Below are positions 7,841 to 16,760 of a stretch of DNA of 64,000 nucleotides, piece after piece. The stretch is from an uncultured Microbacterium sp. (GTDB lineage: Bacteria > Actinomycetota > Actinomycetes > Actinomycetales > Microbacteriaceae), in assembly GCF_947488465.1 (NCBI RefSeq), contig NZ_CANKZA010000002.1:62001-126000 (forward strand). The letters are read 5' to 3'. Made by a program: the position numbers and the translations under genes. A model generated the notes under the pieces. The model was not told where the DNA came from. It worked only from the letters and a program-made list of their open reading frames with translations, and ran no database searches. Each line of letters starts with the position of its first letter. The first letter of the stretch is position 1.

Positions 7841-9172
7841 ATGTCCAGCTCGACCGAACCCACCTCGTCGCCCGACTTCACGCCGGGCGACCTTCGGGCT
7901 CTGGGCGCAGTCACCGATCGGGTCATCGCGGCCCGAAAAGCGCGCGCAGCGGCTGATGCGGCCGAGATCCGCGCCCTCGCCGAGGCGATGGAACTGGCCG
8001 CTCGTCGACAGGCGGCACTCGGCCCGGTCAGCTCACGCCAGAGCGACCTGCCGGTGCGTGAGATCGCGGCCGAGCTGGCCGCGGCGGTGCGTGCATCTGA
8101 CCGCACCGTGCAGGCGCGGCTCGGAGACGCCGCCGATGTCGTCGCCCGGTTCGCTCGTGCAGTCGAGGCGTTGGCCGCGGGCGGGATCGATCGGGGCCAC
8201 CTTGTCGCGATCACCGAGGCTGGCGGTCGGATCAGCGACGATGAGGCGCGAGCGGTGTTCGAAGAAGCCGCGCTCAGCGTGTGTCGGCGCGAAACGCCGG
8301 GGCGCGCCCGACCGATCCTCCGGGTGCTCGCGCAGCAGATCGATCCGATCGCGGCACAGGAACGGCACGACACGGCGGCGGGAGAGCGACGGGCGTGGGT
8401 CACCGACGGCGACGACGGCATGGCCGATCTCACCCTGCGCGCGCCCGCGGTCATCGCGCACGGCGCCTTCGATCGGGCCACCCAGATCGCCCACGCGATC
8501 ATCGATGCGCGTCACGCCGACACGGCTGAGCGAGAAGCGGTCGCTCAAGGCGCCGACGCCTCCCCCACGCGCGACACCCGCACGCTGAACCAGATCCGTG
8601 CTGATGTCCTCGCCGACCTTCTCCTCACGGGGCATGCCACCCCCGCAGAGTCCGACGGCACGATCCCCGTCGCCGAGGCGATCGTCGCCCGCGTGCAGAT
8701 CACGATTCCGGCCGCAACGATCGAAGGGGGCGATGCCCCTGCAGAACTCGCCGGAAGCGGCCCGCTCGACGCGGAGTCGGCGCGCTGTCTGGCGGCGACC
8801 GCGCGCACGTGGACGCGCCTGTATACCGACCCCTCCGGGTGCGTCCTGGCCGTCGATCAGTACCGCCCGCCGTCACGGCTCCGCAAACTCCTCGCCGCGC
8901 GCGACGAACACTGCCGGTTTCCCGGTTGCAGACAACCCATCTGGCGCTGCGACGTCGACCACACGATCGATCACGCCCTCGGCGGGGCGACCGAGGTCTG
9001 CAATCTGGCCCACTTGTGTCGCCGACATCACGTGCTCAAGCACCACACCGCCTGGACGGTCAAGCAGAAGCCCGGCGGCATCCTTGAATGGACATCGCCG
9101 ACAGGGCGCGTGTACCCCGATGTCCCCGCGCGCGTACTCACGTTCGCGGTCGGTCCACCGCCGCCGTTCTGA
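7841..9172 (+). CDS. HNH endonuclease-domain protein, DUF222/13E12 family
   Basis: The start chosen is ATG at 7841 (443 residues); an in-frame start at 7730 is possible but would add an unconserved extension. The N-terminal two thirds is the helical DUF222 region typical of the multicopy actinobacterial 13E12 repeat family. From residue 358 a zinc-binding HNH nuclease motif follows: CRFPGC, then CDVDHTIDHALGG, CNLAHLCRRHH. The DH, N and H residues needed for HNH chemistry are present. These genes are common in Actinobacteria and their role is unresolved; proposals include mobile-element nuclease relics. It ends only 9 bp from convergent rlmN. Confidence 0.88.
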   Translation: MSSSTEPTSSPDFTPGDLRALGAVTDRVIAARKARAAADAAEIRALAEAMELAARRQAALGPVSSRQSDLPVREIAAELAAAVRASDRTVQARLGDAADVVARFARAVEALAAGGIDRGHLVAITEAGGRISDDEARAVFEEAALSVCRRETPGRARPILRVLAQQIDPIAAQERHDTAAGERRAWVTDGDDGMADLTLRAPAVIAHGAFDRATQIAHAIIDARHADTAEREAVAQGADASPTRDTRTLNQIRADVLADLLLTGHATPAESDGTIPVAEAIVARVQITIPAATIEGGDAPAELAGSGPLDAESARCLAATARTWTRLYTDPSGCVLAVDQYRPPSRLRKLLAARDEHCRFPGCRQPIWRCDVDHTIDHALGGATEVCNLAHLCRRHHVLKHHTAWTVKQKPGGILEWTSPTGRVYPDVPARVLTFAVGPPPPF

Positions 9173-9181
9173 CCCGAACCG

Positions 9182-10429
9182 TCAGACGGTGGGCACGCCC
9201 GCCGCGACGGCCTGGTCTTCTTCGGTCGCGACGAGCTGACCGCACGCGCCGTCGATCTCCTTGCCGCGGGTGTCGCGAAGGGTCGTCGGGATGCCGGCTT
9301 CGTTCAGCCTCCGCACGAACTCGTTCTGCACCGGGACCTCGGATGCCGTCCACACCGAACCCGGCGTCGGATTCAGCGGAATAGGGTTCACGTGCACCCA
9401 CCCACGGCCGCGGGCGTTGAGCTTCTCAGCGAGCAGATCGGCACGCCAGGCATGGTCGTTCATGTCCTTGATCAGGGCGTATTCGATCGAGACACGGCGG
9501 CCGGTCTTCTCGAAGTACCCGCGCGCGGCGTCGAGAGCCTCGTCGACTTTCCATCGCGAGTTGATCGGGATCATCTCGTCGCGCAACAGATCGTCGGGAG
9601 CGTGGAGCGACAGCGCGAACGTCACCGGGATGTCCTCTGCCGACAGCTTGTTGATTGCCGGCACGAGTCCGACGGTCGAGACCGTGATGCCGCGGGCGCT
9701 CATCCCGAGGCCGTGCTTCTTGTCGACCATCGTCCGCACGGCTTGCATGACCCGGTTGTAGTTGGCGAGGGGCTCACCCATCCCCATGAAGACGATGTTG
9801 GTGACGCGCTCGTCTTCGTGCCCGACGCGACGAGGGTCGCCGAGTCCGCCCTCGGCGATCAGGCGGTCCGCGCGGACGACCTGCTCGACGATCTCGGCGG
9901 CCGACATGTTGCGCGTGAGCCCGGCCTGACCGGTCGCACAGAACGGGCAGTTCATCCCGCATCCGGCTTGCGACGACACGCACAGCGTGATGCGGCCGGT
10001 GTAGCGCATGAGCACCGACTCGACGAGAGCGCCGTCGTGCAGCTTCCAGAGGAACTTGATCGTGTCGCCGCGATCGGTCTCCAGGCGCCGCACCTCGGTG
10101 AGCAGGTGCGGCAGCATGCCGGAGACGAGCTCTTCGCGACCGGCCGCAGGCAGATCGGTCATCTGCGCGGCATCCGACGTGTAGTGCTGGAAGTAGTGCT
10201 TCTCAAGCTGCGCGGCGCGGAACCCCGGCATCCCGAGTTCCTTCACCTTCGCGACGCGCTCGTCGGGGGTCAGGTCGGCGAGGTGGACGGGCGGCATGCC
10301 CTTCTTCGGGGCAGCGAACTGCAGAAGCGGCTTGCCGTCGGCATCCAGCTTCTGGGTCCAGCCCTCGGTGCGCGGGCGGACCTGCCGGGGGCGGGTGGTG
10401 CGCACGGGGGTGGATTCGGGTTCCGTCAT
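9182..10429 (-). CDS. rlmN: 23S rRNA/tRNA adenine C2-methyltransferase RlmN
   Basis: This is a 415-residue radical-SAM enzyme that methylates C2 of A2503 in 23S rRNA and A37 in some tRNAs. The iron-sulfur cluster cysteines are C157, C161 and C164 in AGCGMNCPFCATGQAG. The conserved GMGEPLANY and SLHAPDDLLRDEMIPIN segments and the catalytic cysteine region near the C-terminus (DGACGQL) are present. The N-terminus has a variable basic extension of about 45 residues. ATG at 10429 follows TACCCT by 6 nt, which suggests a leaderless message. It is a stand-alone housekeeping gene here. Confidence 0.96.
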   Translation of the reverse strand: MTEPESTPVRTTRPRQVRPRTEGWTQKLDADGKPLLQFAAPKKGMPPVHLADLTPDERVAKVKELGMPGFRAAQLEKHYFQHYTSDAAQMTDLPAAGREELVSGMLPHLLTEVRRLETDRGDTIKFLWKLHDGALVESVLMRYTGRITLCVSSQAGCGMNCPFCATGQAGLTRNMSAAEIVEQVVRADRLIAEGGLGDPRRVGHEDERVTNIVFMGMGEPLANYNRVMQAVRTMVDKKHGLGMSARGITVSTVGLVPAINKLSAEDIPVTFALSLHAPDDLLRDEMIPINSRWKVDEALDAARGYFEKTGRRVSIEYALIKDMNDHAWRADLLAEKLNARGRGWVHVNPIPLNPTPGSVWTASEVPVQNEFVRRLNEAGIPTTLRDTRGKEIDGACGQLVATEEDQAVAAGVPTV

Positions 10430-10561
10430 GGTTCCAGGGTATCGGCGGCGGCTGGGCAGCGGCCGAACCGGTGCGGGTTACAGGCTGAACCGGCCCGCGG
10501 GCGGTGCAGACGGCCCGCTCGCGTCGATCTAGCCTGCAGCTGCCACGCCGACGGCGGCGGC

Positions 10562-10891
10562 GAGCGTGAGCTGCTGACCGAGGTGCCGTACCCGATCGTC
10601 GAGGCGGTCTCCCAGGCCGTCGACGGCGCCGAGCGCACCCGCGGGCGCCACCCCGCGGGTGCGAACAAAGGCGTCACGATCCTCCGACTCCTGGCGCACC
10701 TCGGCATCGACCCGGCCGACGCGATCGGGATCGACGACAACTGGAACGATGCCGAGATGTTCGAGGTGTGTGGCCTGTCGATTGCCATGGGCAACGCCGC
10801 GCCGGGCGTGGCGGAGCTTGCCGATCAGGTGACCGAGGCGATCGACGCCGGCGGCATCCACCACGCCTTCGTGCGCAACGGCCTGATCTGA
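10562..10891 (+). pseudogene. C-terminal remnant of a Cof-type HAD phosphatase
   Basis: About 109 codons encode only the end of a HAD-IIB phosphatase. KGVTILRLLAHLGIDPADA is followed by IGIDDNWNDAEMFEV and AMGNAAPGVAELADQV. The intact paralogue at 19021-19887 has GIGDSWNDVEMFEV at the same place. The N-terminal half with the nucleophile DxD motif is missing, and no start codon or ribosome site precedes the homologous part. The metal-binding GDSxND is also altered to IDDNWND. It ends 2 bp from the convergent lacI stop. It is most likely a decayed fragment left by a deletion. Confidence 0.75.
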
Positions 10892-10893
10892 CC

Positions 10894-11898
10894 TCAGGCG
10901 GGACGGTACGGCCCGGTCGAGTCCCGCACGATGAGACGTAGCGGCAGATTCACGTCCTCGGGTGCGCCGCCGCGGGTCATCGAGAGAGCGATCCGGAGCG
11001 ACTCGCGGCCGAGCCCCTCCCAATCCTGGGCGACGGTCGTCAGCGGCGGCGCGTACATCGGTGCCTCGTCGACATCGTCGAAGCCGACCACCGAGACGTC
11101 CTGGGGGACCCGCAGTCCCGCCTCCGCAAGCGCGCGGTACGTCCCCAACGCCATCTGGTCGTTGCCGACGAAGATCGCGGACGGGCGCTCAGTTTCCAGC
11201 ATCCGCCGGGTGAGGGTGTAACCGGACTCGGCGCTCCAGTCGCCGTGGCCGTACGCCGTGATCCTCCGCCCGTCGGCCTCCAGCAAGCGGCGCCACGCCG
11301 CCGTGCGCGCGGCGCCGGCGAAGCTTTCGGCCGGTCCGGCGACGTGATGGATCGTCGGATGCCCGAGCTCGAGCAGGTGCTCGATCGCTTGCACGGCGCC
11401 GCCGTCCTGGTCGAAGCCGACCGACGACGACCCTCCGCCCTGCGGCGGACCGAGGACCACGAGGGGCACCGCAGTCGGGATCTCGAGGGTCGCATCGAGC
11501 CCGAACGGAGACGGGAAGACGACGATGACGGCGTCCACCGCCATCTCTCCGAGCCGTGTGAACGCGCTGCTCGCAGCACGGCCGGATGCCGCGGCCACCG
11601 GCATGATCGTCGTGCCGTACCCGTGGCCGGCGGCGCGCTCGGAGATCTCCTCGAGCGAGCGGTGGGTGCCCACCGAGTGGAGGGAGTGGTAGACCACTCC
11701 CACCGACCGGTAGGCACCGCGCCGCATCGCCCGCGCCGCCGAATTAGGGCGGTACTCGAGGTCTTGCATGGCCGCGAGCACCCGCTCTCGCTTCGCGTCG
11801 GCCACGTACGGTTCGCCGTTGGCGACGCGCGACACCGTCTGCAGCGAGACGCCCGCCATGCGGGCGACGTCTCGCATCGACGACGCGCGCTCGAGCAC
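10894..11898 (-). CDS. LacI-family repressor of the beta-galactoside operon
   Basis: GTG at 11898 gives 334 residues, the usual LacI length; the ATG at 11877 is an alternative. The first 60 residues hold the helix-turn-helix and hinge (MRDVARMAGVSLQTVSRVAN, then RPNSAARAMRRG). The rest is the periplasmic-binding-like sensor domain ending in VSVVGFDDVDEAP. It begins 1 bp after the lacZ stop and is the last gene of the operon, so it should regulate its own synthesis. A perfect LacI-family operator lies before the first gene (18226-18239). The natural inducer is unknown; a galactoside is likely from the neighbours. Confidence 0.9.
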   Translation of the reverse strand: MLERASSMRDVARMAGVSLQTVSRVANGEPYVADAKRERVLAAMQDLEYRPNSAARAMRRGAYRSVGVVYHSLHSVGTHRSLEEISERAAGHGYGTTIMPVAAASGRAASSAFTRLGEMAVDAVIVVFPSPFGLDATLEIPTAVPLVVLGPPQGGGSSSVGFDQDGGAVQAIEHLLELGHPTIHHVAGPAESFAGAARTAAWRRLLEADGRRITAYGHGDWSAESGYTLTRRMLETERPSAIFVGNDQMALGTYRALAEAGLRVPQDVSVVGFDDVDEAPMYAPPLTTVAQDWEGLGRESLRIALSMTRGGAPEDVNLPLRLIVRDSTGPYRPA

Positions 11899-11899
11899 G

Positions 11900-14800
11900 T
11901 CAGATTCCCTGGAAGGAGAACCGGAACACGAGTTCACCCGAACGCGGCAGCCGATATTCCGGCAGCGTCCGCGCGCCCCACGAGTCGTCACCCCCGACGC
12001 CACGCCGCATCAGCGCAGGGCGCAACACGGTGCGGTGAATCGGCGGAAGCTCGGTGTGGTGTTCGGCGTTCTCGATCTCGAACGGCGTCCACGGCAACGC
12101 CGAGAACTCCATGCCGCCGGCGCAGTCGACCCGCACCCCGACGCCGCGACGATCGGTGACCTCCGCCCAGCGCACGCCGGTGCGGCTGCCAGCTTCCTGC
12201 GGCCGGAGGTACGGCGTCAGCTCGGTGCGCACATCGCGCTCGTAGACATCGAGGCGCGCGCCGCCACGTCGGTCGATGTAGGACTCTTCCGGTCCCTCAC
12301 CGTAGACGCGGAGCCGGTGGAAGTCAGCATCCACCGCCAGCAGCATCCCGAACTCCGGGAGTTCCGGAAGCCCCGGGACGAGCCTCAGGGTTTGCGTCAC
12401 CTCGACGCGGCCCGCCCCGTCGACGCGATAGTCGACCTCGACGGCCGTTGCCGGCTGGGTCGGCAACTCGTACCGATACGACACGGTCACCGACTCGTCG
12501 TCCTGGCGCACGCGCGTGGACGTCATCGGGTTCTGAACGCGCGCGTAGCGGCTGGCGAGCAGCCACTGGCCGTCCTCGAAAGGACCGCCCCAACCGCGCT
12601 CGTTGGCCGTCGGCGCGTGCCAGAAGTTCGGCTTCGGCATGGATGCCAGTAGCTCACGCCCGCCGTCAACGCTCTGCCCGAAGCGATACGAGGCCAGGCC
12701 GCCGTAGAGCGTCGAGAACAGCGTCGAGAACCCGTCGCCGCGCACACCGATGTTGTGCGTACCGCGGATGAGCTCGGGCGCCGGAGCGCGCGTGATCACC
12801 GCGGGCGGGCCGTCCACCGTCCACACCGTCTGCTCGCCGGCCACCCGGTGCCCCTCGGGGCCCCAGCTGGTCGCGGCCGGCAGCCGGAAGGTGACATCGA
12901 CCGTGTATTCGCCGGCCCCCGTGGGCGCGCCGAAGGGCAGCGCCACCTCACCGGTCGTCTGCGCCGCGACATCCGTCTCGACGACGTCTTCGCGGAGAAC
13001 AACGCCCTCGCGAGCGAGGGTCACGACACAGCGGTAGGCGCTCGTCGAGGTGGTCAGCAGCCGGTTGTCGACCTCGAACGAGGTCGCACCGATGCGGATC
13101 CGCATCCCCTGATAGAGATACGCCACTTCCTGGAGCTTGGGCGTCGGCGAGTGATCGGCGAAGAAAATGCCGTTCCCGCAGAAGTCACCGTCGTGCGGCG
13201 ACTCGCCGCAGTCTCCGCCGTAGCCGAGGAAGGTCTGGCCATACCGGTCGGTGAGCTCGATCGCCTGGTCGGCGAAGTCCCAAATGAATCCGCCCTGGAA
13301 GAGCGGTTCACGATAGGCGAGCTCGATGTACTCGTCGACGGCGCCGAAGGAGTTTCCCATCGCGTGCGCGTACTCGCACAGGATGAACGGCTTGTCGCGG
13401 TTCTCGGCGAGGTAGGCCTCGACGTTCGCGGCGGTCGTATACATCTGACTCGTGATGTCGGTCGTTTCCGGATACCGCGGATCCCAGTGCACGCCTTCGT
13501 AATGCACGGGCCGGTCATCGACGCCTCGGAACCAGTCGGCCACATCACGGAGGTTCGTGCCACCGAACGACTCGTTGCCGAGCGACCAGATCACGATGCT
13601 CGGGTGGTTGCGGTCGCGGTGGAACATGCTCGCGGCGCGATCCTGCAGCGCGGGCAGCCACTCGGGCTTGTCACCCGGAACCGATTCGTCCACGGGCCGG
13701 TCGAGCTCACGGATCCGGTCCCAGAGGCCATGACTCTCGAGGTTCATCTCGTCGATGACCATCAGGCCGTACGTGTCGGCGAGTTCATAGAATGCCGAGC
13801 TGTTCGGATAGTGGCTCGTGCGCACCGCGTTGACGCCCACCTGCTTGAGCGCCCGGAGATCGGCATCGGTCTGCTCGCGACTGACGACCCGGCCGTTCAG
13901 GCCGAACTCGTGCCGATTCACCCCGTTGAAGACGACGCGAACGCCGTTCAGGGACAGCACGCCGTCGTCGATCGCGAAGCGGCGGATGCCCACGCGCTGC
14001 GGGATGACCTCGACGAGCGAGCCGGCGGCATCCGTCACCTCGACCGTGAGGTCGTAGAGCGCCGGACTCTCGGGGCTCCACAGGCGCGGGGCATCGATGC
14101 GGATGCCGAACGTGCCGTCGCCGCGGTCGTCGAGGGCGCCGACGCCTTCCAGACGCACCGACACGGTGCCGTCGCCGACCAGTTCTGTCGCGACGGTGAT
14201 CTCCGCGCCGGAGTAGTCGCCGTCGGGCACGGCGCGTACGACGAGGTCCTCCACGTGCGCCGCGGGGCGCCGGTAGAGGGTCACGTCGCGGAAGATGCCG
14301 GAGAACCGGTAGAAGTCCTGGTCCTCGATCCACGACGCGGCCGTCCACTTGAACACCTGTGCCGCCAGGCGGTTCTCGCCGTCCTGGAGCGCGTCCGTGA
14401 GGTCGAACTCCGACGGCGTGAAGCTGTCGGTCGCGTAGCCGATGTACCGGCCGTTGAGCCACAGGGCGATCGCGCTCTCGACACCGTGGAAGGTGACGCT
14501 GAGCCGCTCCCCTGCCTCCAGCGGGCGGTCGAGCGTGAAGGTCTTCACGTAGGAGGCCACCGGGTTGAAGCGCTCAGGCACCTCGCCCGGCTCGATCTGC
14601 TCGCGGCCGTCCCAGGGGTACTGGACGTTCACGTACTGCGGGCGGTCGTAGCCGTGGAGCTGGATGTGGGCCGGGACGGGGATGTCATCCCAGCCCGACA
14701 CATCCACATCCACCGCTTCGAATCCGGGAATGGTCGCCCCGGCGTTGTTCGCGTAGTGGATCTTCCACCGGCCGTTCAGGGACTGCTCGTACCCGCTTGC

Positions 14801-14911
14801 TCCGGCATCCGCTTCGCCCGCGTCACGGAACCAGCGATGGTCGGAGTGCGCACCCAGGCGCCCCTCAGAGACGTATCGCGGGTCCGCGATACGGGAGACG
14901 TCGAACCTCAC
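11900..14911 (-). CDS. lacZ: Beta-galactosidase, glycoside hydrolase family 2
   Basis: The product is about 1003 residues, close to the 1023 of E. coli LacZ, and has the five-domain GH2 long form. The acid/base glutamate is E447 in WSLGNES, and the nucleophile is E513 in ILCEYAHAMGNS. The sugar-binding domain WNDIP-like region is here WDDIPVPAHIQLHGYDRPQY. GTG at 14911 overlaps the permease stop (GTGA); longer in-frame extensions upstream are not plausible. No signal peptide is seen, so it acts in the cytoplasm on sugar brought in by the preceding ABC transporter. It hydrolyses beta-galactosides to galactose and an aglycone. Confidence 0.95.
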   Translation of the reverse strand: MRFDVSRIADPRYVSEGRLGAHSDHRWFRDAGEADAGASGYEQSLNGRWKIHYANNAGATIPGFEAVDVDVSGWDDIPVPAHIQLHGYDRPQYVNVQYPWDGREQIEPGEVPERFNPVASYVKTFTLDRPLEAGERLSVTFHGVESAIALWLNGRYIGYATDSFTPSEFDLTDALQDGENRLAAQVFKWTAASWIEDQDFYRFSGIFRDVTLYRRPAAHVEDLVVRAVPDGDYSGAEITVATELVGDGTVSVRLEGVGALDDRGDGTFGIRIDAPRLWSPESPALYDLTVEVTDAAGSLVEVIPQRVGIRRFAIDDGVLSLNGVRVVFNGVNRHEFGLNGRVVSREQTDADLRALKQVGVNAVRTSHYPNSSAFYELADTYGLMVIDEMNLESHGLWDRIRELDRPVDESVPGDKPEWLPALQDRAASMFHRDRNHPSIVIWSLGNESFGGTNLRDVADWFRGVDDRPVHYEGVHWDPRYPETTDITSQMYTTAANVEAYLAENRDKPFILCEYAHAMGNSFGAVDEYIELAYREPLFQGGFIWDFADQAIELTDRYGQTFLGYGGDCGESPHDGDFCGNGIFFADHSPTPKLQEVAYLYQGMRIRIGATSFEVDNRLLTTSTSAYRCVVTLAREGVVLREDVVETDVAAQTTGEVALPFGAPTGAGEYTVDVTFRLPAATSWGPEGHRVAGEQTVWTVDGPPAVITRAPAPELIRGTHNIGVRGDGFSTLFSTLYGGLASYRFGQSVDGGRELLASMPKPNFWHAPTANERGWGGPFEDGQWLLASRYARVQNPMTSTRVRQDDESVTVSYRYELPTQPATAVEVDYRVDGAGRVEVTQTLRLVPGLPELPEFGMLLAVDADFHRLRVYGEGPEESYIDRRGGARLDVYERDVRTELTPYLRPQEAGSRTGVRWAEVTDRRGVGVRVDCAGGMEFSALPWTPFEIENAEHHTELPPIHRTVLRPALMRRGVGGDDSWGARTLPEYRLPRSGELVFRFSFQGI

Positions 14912-15729
14912 TTGATGGCCCCCGTGATGCCCGCAGCGAACTGGCGCTGAAGGATGAAGAAGATCACCATCGTCGGCAGCGATGCCAGCAACACACCGAG
15001 CATGAGCACGCCGTAGTCGACGACGTAACCGCCGCCGAGGTTGGCGATGAGCATCGGCATCGTGAAGATGTCTCCGCTGATGAGGATGACCTTCGGCCAG
15101 AGGAAGTTGTTCCACGCCATCATGAACGTGATCACGGCTGCCGCAGCGAACGTCGCCTTCATCGTCGGGATGTAGATGCGCGCGTAGATCGCGACTTCGC
15201 TCAGCCCGTCGATGCGCGCGGCTTCGATGATCTCGTGCGGGAACGACCGCGACGACTGCCGGAACAGCATGATCAGGAACGGCGTCGAGATCGCCGGGAT
15301 GATCACGGCCCAGATCGAGTTGATCATGCCGACGCGCGCGAACAACTGGAACAGGGGGATCATCGTCGCGGCGAACGGGATCATCAGTGCCAGAAGAAGC
15401 ACCGCCATCAAGCGGTCCTTGCCCTTGGAGTGGAAGACCTCGAAGCCGTAGCCGGCGAGTGAGCAGAGGATGAGCGCGAGGATGGTGGTCCCGACCGCGA
15501 TGTAGAACGACGTCGCCATCGCGCCCCAGACATCCTGGGCAGCGAACAGCTTGCTGATGTTGTTCATCAGCTCGCCGCCCGGCAACATGCTCGAGCCGAG
15601 CACCGCGGCGCTCGTGTTGGTCGAGGAGACGACCATGAAGTACAGCGGGAACAGGGAGAACAGTGCCCAGATCGACAGGAACAGGTACCCCGGGAGGCCG
15701 CGGAAGCGTCGCTTAGTCACGCTTGTCAC
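14908..15729 (-). CDS. Sugar ABC transporter permease, MalG type
   Basis: This 273-residue inner-membrane permease has six predicted membrane helices. The ABC-interaction (EAA) loop is IIEAARIDGLSEVAIYARIYIPTMK near the middle of the protein. It pairs with the MalF-type permease upstream, with which it overlaps by 17 bp, and its stop overlaps the lacZ start. Such CUT1 transporters import oligosaccharides with a lipoprotein receptor. No ATPase is encoded in the operon; as is common in Actinobacteria, a shared MsiK-like ATPase elsewhere probably energises it. The start codon is GTG at 15729. Confidence 0.93.
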   Translation of the reverse strand: MTSVTKRRFRGLPGYLFLSIWALFSLFPLYFMVVSSTNTSAAVLGSSMLPGGELMNNISKLFAAQDVWGAMATSFYIAVGTTILALILCSLAGYGFEVFHSKGKDRLMAVLLLALMIPFAATMIPLFQLFARVGMINSIWAVIIPAISTPFLIMLFRQSSRSFPHEIIEAARIDGLSEVAIYARIYIPTMKATFAAAAVITFMMAWNNFLWPKVILISGDIFTMPMLIANLGGGYVVDYGVLMLGVLLASLPTMVIFFILQRQFAAGITGAIK

Positions 15730-16681
15730 CGACTTTCATCTGAATCAGGGCGAGGATCGCGACGAGGATCAAGATGACGTACGAGATCGCCGCGGCGTAG
15801 CCGAAGTTCGGGTTCTTCTGGAAAGAGACTTCGTAGAGATAGTGCGACATCGACATCGTGTGGTACGCCGGACCACCGAGGGTCAGCGCCCACGACTCGT
15901 CGAAGAGTTGCAGCGTGCCGTTGGTCGACAGGATCGCGGTGAACACGATCATCGGCTTCAGCTGCGGCACGGTGACGTTCCAGAACACCTGCCAGGCGTT
16001 CGCGCCATCCATGCGGGCGGCTTCGATGCTCGAGTAGTCGACGTTCTGGAGAGCGGCGAGGTAGAACACCATGTTGTAGCCGGTCCAGCGCCAGATGAGT
16101 CCGAGGATGAGCACCGCACGAGCAGTGTCGGCCTGGCCGAGCCAGTTGATCGGGTCTTGGAGCACGCCGATGCCGGTGAGCATGTCGTTGACGAAGCCGT
16201 CGGTCGCGAAGAGCGTACGGAAGACGAGCGAGTACGACACGAGCGACACGGCGACCGGCAGGAAGATCGCGGTGCGCCAGAACGCCTTGAAGCGGAGTTT
16301 CGGGTTGTTCAGCAGGTTCGCCAGCACCATCGCGAGGATGAGCATGATCGGGACCTGGATGATCAGGTACAGGAACGTGTTGAACATCGTGAGCTTGAAG
16401 ATCTCATCGCTCAGCATGCGTTCGAAGTTGTACCAGAGGGGGTCAGCCCAATCGAGCCGGCTGCCTCGACCTGTCTGCAGTGACAGGAAGAACGCCTGGA
16501 TCATCGGGATGAAGCTCACCACGAAGATCATGATCGACGCGGGCAGGAGGAACACCCAGCCGGTGAGGTTCCGGCGCCTCGCACCGGTGAGCCACGGCTT
16601 CTTCGAGCCGATGTAGTTGTTTAGCGGTGGCGCTTCTTTCTTGCGCGCGGACCGCGACAGAGCGGTCGTGTCAGTAGGCAC
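15713..16681 (-). CDS. Sugar ABC transporter permease, MalF type
   Basis: The 322-residue permease has a charged N-terminus of about 35 residues, then six membrane helices. The EAA-type loop is SSIEAARMDGANAWQVFWNVTVPQLKP. It is the first permease of the CUT1 transporter, located between the binding-protein gene and the MalG-type partner, which it overlaps. The start is GTG at 16681. A long hairpin lies in the 79-bp gap after the binding-protein gene, so its expression is probably lower than that of the receptor. The substrate is inferred to be a beta-galactoside from the lacZ neighbour. Confidence 0.93.
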   Translation of the reverse strand: MPTDTTALSRSARKKEAPPLNNYIGSKKPWLTGARRRNLTGWVFLLPASIMIFVVSFIPMIQAFFLSLQTGRGSRLDWADPLWYNFERMLSDEIFKLTMFNTFLYLIIQVPIMLILAMVLANLLNNPKLRFKAFWRTAIFLPVAVSLVSYSLVFRTLFATDGFVNDMLTGIGVLQDPINWLGQADTARAVLILGLIWRWTGYNMVFYLAALQNVDYSSIEAARMDGANAWQVFWNVTVPQLKPMIVFTAILSTNGTLQLFDESWALTLGGPAYHTMSMSHYLYEVSFQKNPNFGYAAAISYVILILVAILALIQMKVGDKRD

Positions 16682-16712
16682 CGTCGATCTCGCTTTCGTC
16701 TATGGGTGGGCA

Positions 16713-16760
16713 ATGCCGGTGTGGCCGGGGAGGGCGAACCCTCCCCGGCCACCGGGGGCA
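16713..16760 (-). terminator. Intra-operon hairpin after the binding-protein gene
   Basis: A perfect 14-bp stem (16721-16734 with 16739-16752) closes on a CGAA tetraloop. An outer AATGCC/GGCATT pairing extends it right to the stop codon at 16761. There is no U-tract. Such hairpins commonly stabilise the upstream receptor mRNA or cause partial termination, which gives excess receptor over permease. Confidence 0.7.

Noticed and set aside
9392-10891. A 499-codon + strand frame as a real gene
   Set aside because: Most of it is antisense to rlmN. Only the last 109 codons resemble a protein, a HAD phosphatase end, and were reported as a pseudogene.
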